NCBI GenBank assembly: GCA_905215945.1 | Contig: CAJMRZ010000053.1 | Location: 1 to 8,424 of the forward strand | Length of the DNA: 8,424 bases | Source: an uncultured bacterium | GTDB lineage: Bacteria; Actinomycetota; Coriobacteriia; Coriobacteriales; Coriobacteriaceae | Reading direction: 5' to 3' | Shown: positions 8,101 through 8,424 of the stretch, in pieces | Layout: each line of letters starts with the position of its first letter | How positions within the stretch are numbered: the stretch's first letter is position 1 | Translations under genes and position numbers: made by a program | The notes under the pieces: model-generated | The model's input: only the letters and a program-made list of their open reading frames with translations | Databases searched by the model: none | What the model was told of the DNA's origin: nothing

Positions 8101-8424
8101 CGGCGGGCACCGCATCCTGTTGTTCAGCCAGTTTACGGGTATGCTCGATATCATCGGCAAGCGCTTGGCCAAGGAGGACATCGCCTTCCTTAAGCTCACG
8201 GGCGCATCGTCTAAAGAGAGCCGCGCCAAGATGGTCGCACAGTTCCAAGCGGTCGAGGTTCCGGTCTTTTTGATTTCGCTCAAGGCGGGCGGCGTGGGCC
8301 TTAACCTGACGGCTGCCGACGTGGTCATCCACTACGACCCGTGGTGGAACGTGGCGGCGCAGGACCAAGCGACTGACCGCGCGCATCGTATTGGCCAGCA
8401 ACATACCGTGACCGTGTACAAGCT
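5111..8424 (+). CDS. SWIM zinc-finger SNF2-family DNA-dependent ATPase, 3'-partial
   Basis: Helicase-like superfamily 2 protein expected to use ATP to translocate on double-stranded DNA and displace or remodel bound proteins; its cellular role in bacteria is poorly defined. The reading frame starts at ATG 5111 and is open to the window edge (1104 codons visible). Order: N-terminal SWIM zinc finger with CxC (C78, C80) and CxH (C90, H92), a likely DNA or protein contact module; Pro/Ala-rich linker (about 108-155); a long central region ending in a segment like the bacterial SNF2-associated domain (about 560-650); then the ATPase core. Core motifs: MRGYQVDGYQWL (691-702), Walker A DDMGLGKT (716-723, K722), DEAQ box (815-818), ALTGTP (841-846), motif V LKAGGVGLNL (1057-1066) and motif VI DRAHRIGQ (1089-1096). 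All key ATPase residues seem intact. Only a short C-terminal tail, probably some tens of residues, should lie beyond the window. The architecture matches the SWIM-SNF2 proteins of Gram-positive bacteria. The gene probably shares a transcript with dnaE, hinting at work on replicating DNA, though this is inferred from position only. Confidence 0.95.
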   Translation, partial: MAQGTFVQALRKEAALSGTFMKGRSLMLNGAVLSIEDSGSRFSKNVTVEGSVRGSHGDLYKTRVALDMDEHEVIDYDCDCPAAYRYPGMCKHAIATALAYLDASGAEPVEGLRTPVRTFTAQPKQPARTAPKAPAVNPNFPFPAPVPTSPSLMAALSDLSNARMDELASMRRKLAGSVDPDAPKAVLEPSLVPYYNPLFADRFSWALELRIRCGSVSYVVKDIDGMADAYVRGGTFSYGKKLTFVHTPEAFEDVSTKLLNLVVTTVAYLDDITSSRSASYDFARSGFVAERQLPLSEHSIVYVLDLLRGQTISFEPAWSRGTTTHRTYDVAVEMPPEGEDEALSKRPPLLAAKIAPAAGGSYDLRLPADAYCFASGDVAYLVDTRRARRADVAFSQHAAPFLSRLLPCRTPVHIAADQVGEFCRMALPILRDYTDLTAPAALDTVAPEPSFAMAIGVDDGLVTCKITVTYGDWSADLFSLGAPGSLFEEQRPGVPPRDEVAEFRVMDTAALYFDFYEGGLAFEERDDESLFCLLTEGLSALSELGEVMLSDRLRQISVRPAPKLSVRATVKSNLLDVELGASGLSAADLAVYLDSYKRHQTFARLTSGDIIRLDEGARAAFGLAEDLGVDAVDLLDGVSLPASSTLFVDSMLARTPALEADRDAAFRRTVERLDTLGKMDFTVPASIKATMRGYQVDGYQWLGSLEHLGLGGILADDMGLGKTLQMIAHILARVEAGDAKPTLVVCPASLVYNWTAELERFAPSLDVCAIVGAKAQRRVQIAGVAEHNVVVTSYDLMRRDIDEYAEQDFARVVLDEAQYIKNPLTQVARATKRLPAGVRFALTGTPIENRLSELWSIFDFLMPGLLGTRESFAKRFESPVEHAEGDSAARLQALVSPFVLRRVKEDVVADLPEKIEDTVVAQLTGEQRKLYLANQDRIAQQVQHREAGEFKKDKLKVLAELTKLRQICCDPRLHYEDYKAGSAKLDTCMELVRGALDGGHRILLFSQFTGMLDIIGKRLAKEDIAFLKLTGASSKESRAKMVAQFQAVEVPVFLISLKAGGVGLNLTAADVVIHYDPWWNVAAQDQATDRAHRIGQQHTVTVYK

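Noticed and set aside
5084..8404. Several long - strand open frames opposite the SNF2 gene (for example 5084-6301, 6314-7471 and 7661-8404)
   Set aside because: They mirror the high-GC coding frame of the SNF2 gene, show no domain and have no sensible ribosome sites.
5111..8424. SNF2 gene as part of a phage-defence system such as DISARM
   Set aside because: No methyltransferase, DUF1998 or phospholipase D gene is adjacent. The SWIM-SNF2 architecture and the dnaE neighbour fit a chromosomal housekeeping gene better.

Overview
The window reads as chromosomal DNA of a high-GC Gram-positive bacterium, most likely a gut member of the Coriobacteriia (Collinsella-like). This rests on the strongly G/C-biased third codon positions of the two large genes, an actinobacterial-type DnaE with a complete PHP metal site, and lineage-style insertions in that DnaE. 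The taxonomic call is an inference; no marker in the window fixes the genus.

Layout, all on the + strand: (1) 1-1038, a major facilitator superfamily (MFS) permease that appears to lack its first two membrane helices and is visibly lower in GC than the rest; (2) 1039-1278, a 240-base intergenic region with a 10-bp inverted repeat, overlapping hairpins near a T-tract, a candidate -10 box and the dnaE ribosome binding site; (3) 1279-5082, a complete dnaE for the replicative DNA polymerase III alpha subunit, with all nine PHP metal-ligand positions, the three catalytic aspartates, a clamp-binding motif and two unusual insertions; (4) 5111-8424, a large SWIM zinc-finger plus SNF2-family ATPase gene, cut by the right edge of the window shortly after helicase motif VI.

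dnaE and the SNF2 gene are 28 bases apart, with a strong Shine-Dalgarno in the gap and no visible terminator. They probably share a transcript, placing a DNA-translocating ATPase beside the replicase. The MFS gene has no evident functional link to them.

No mobile element, CRISPR array, tRNA or rRNA was found. I see no clearly new multi-gene system. The points most worth a second look are the DnaE insertions, the conserved-looking dnaE/SWIM-SNF2 pairing and the structured intergenic block at about 1037-1184.
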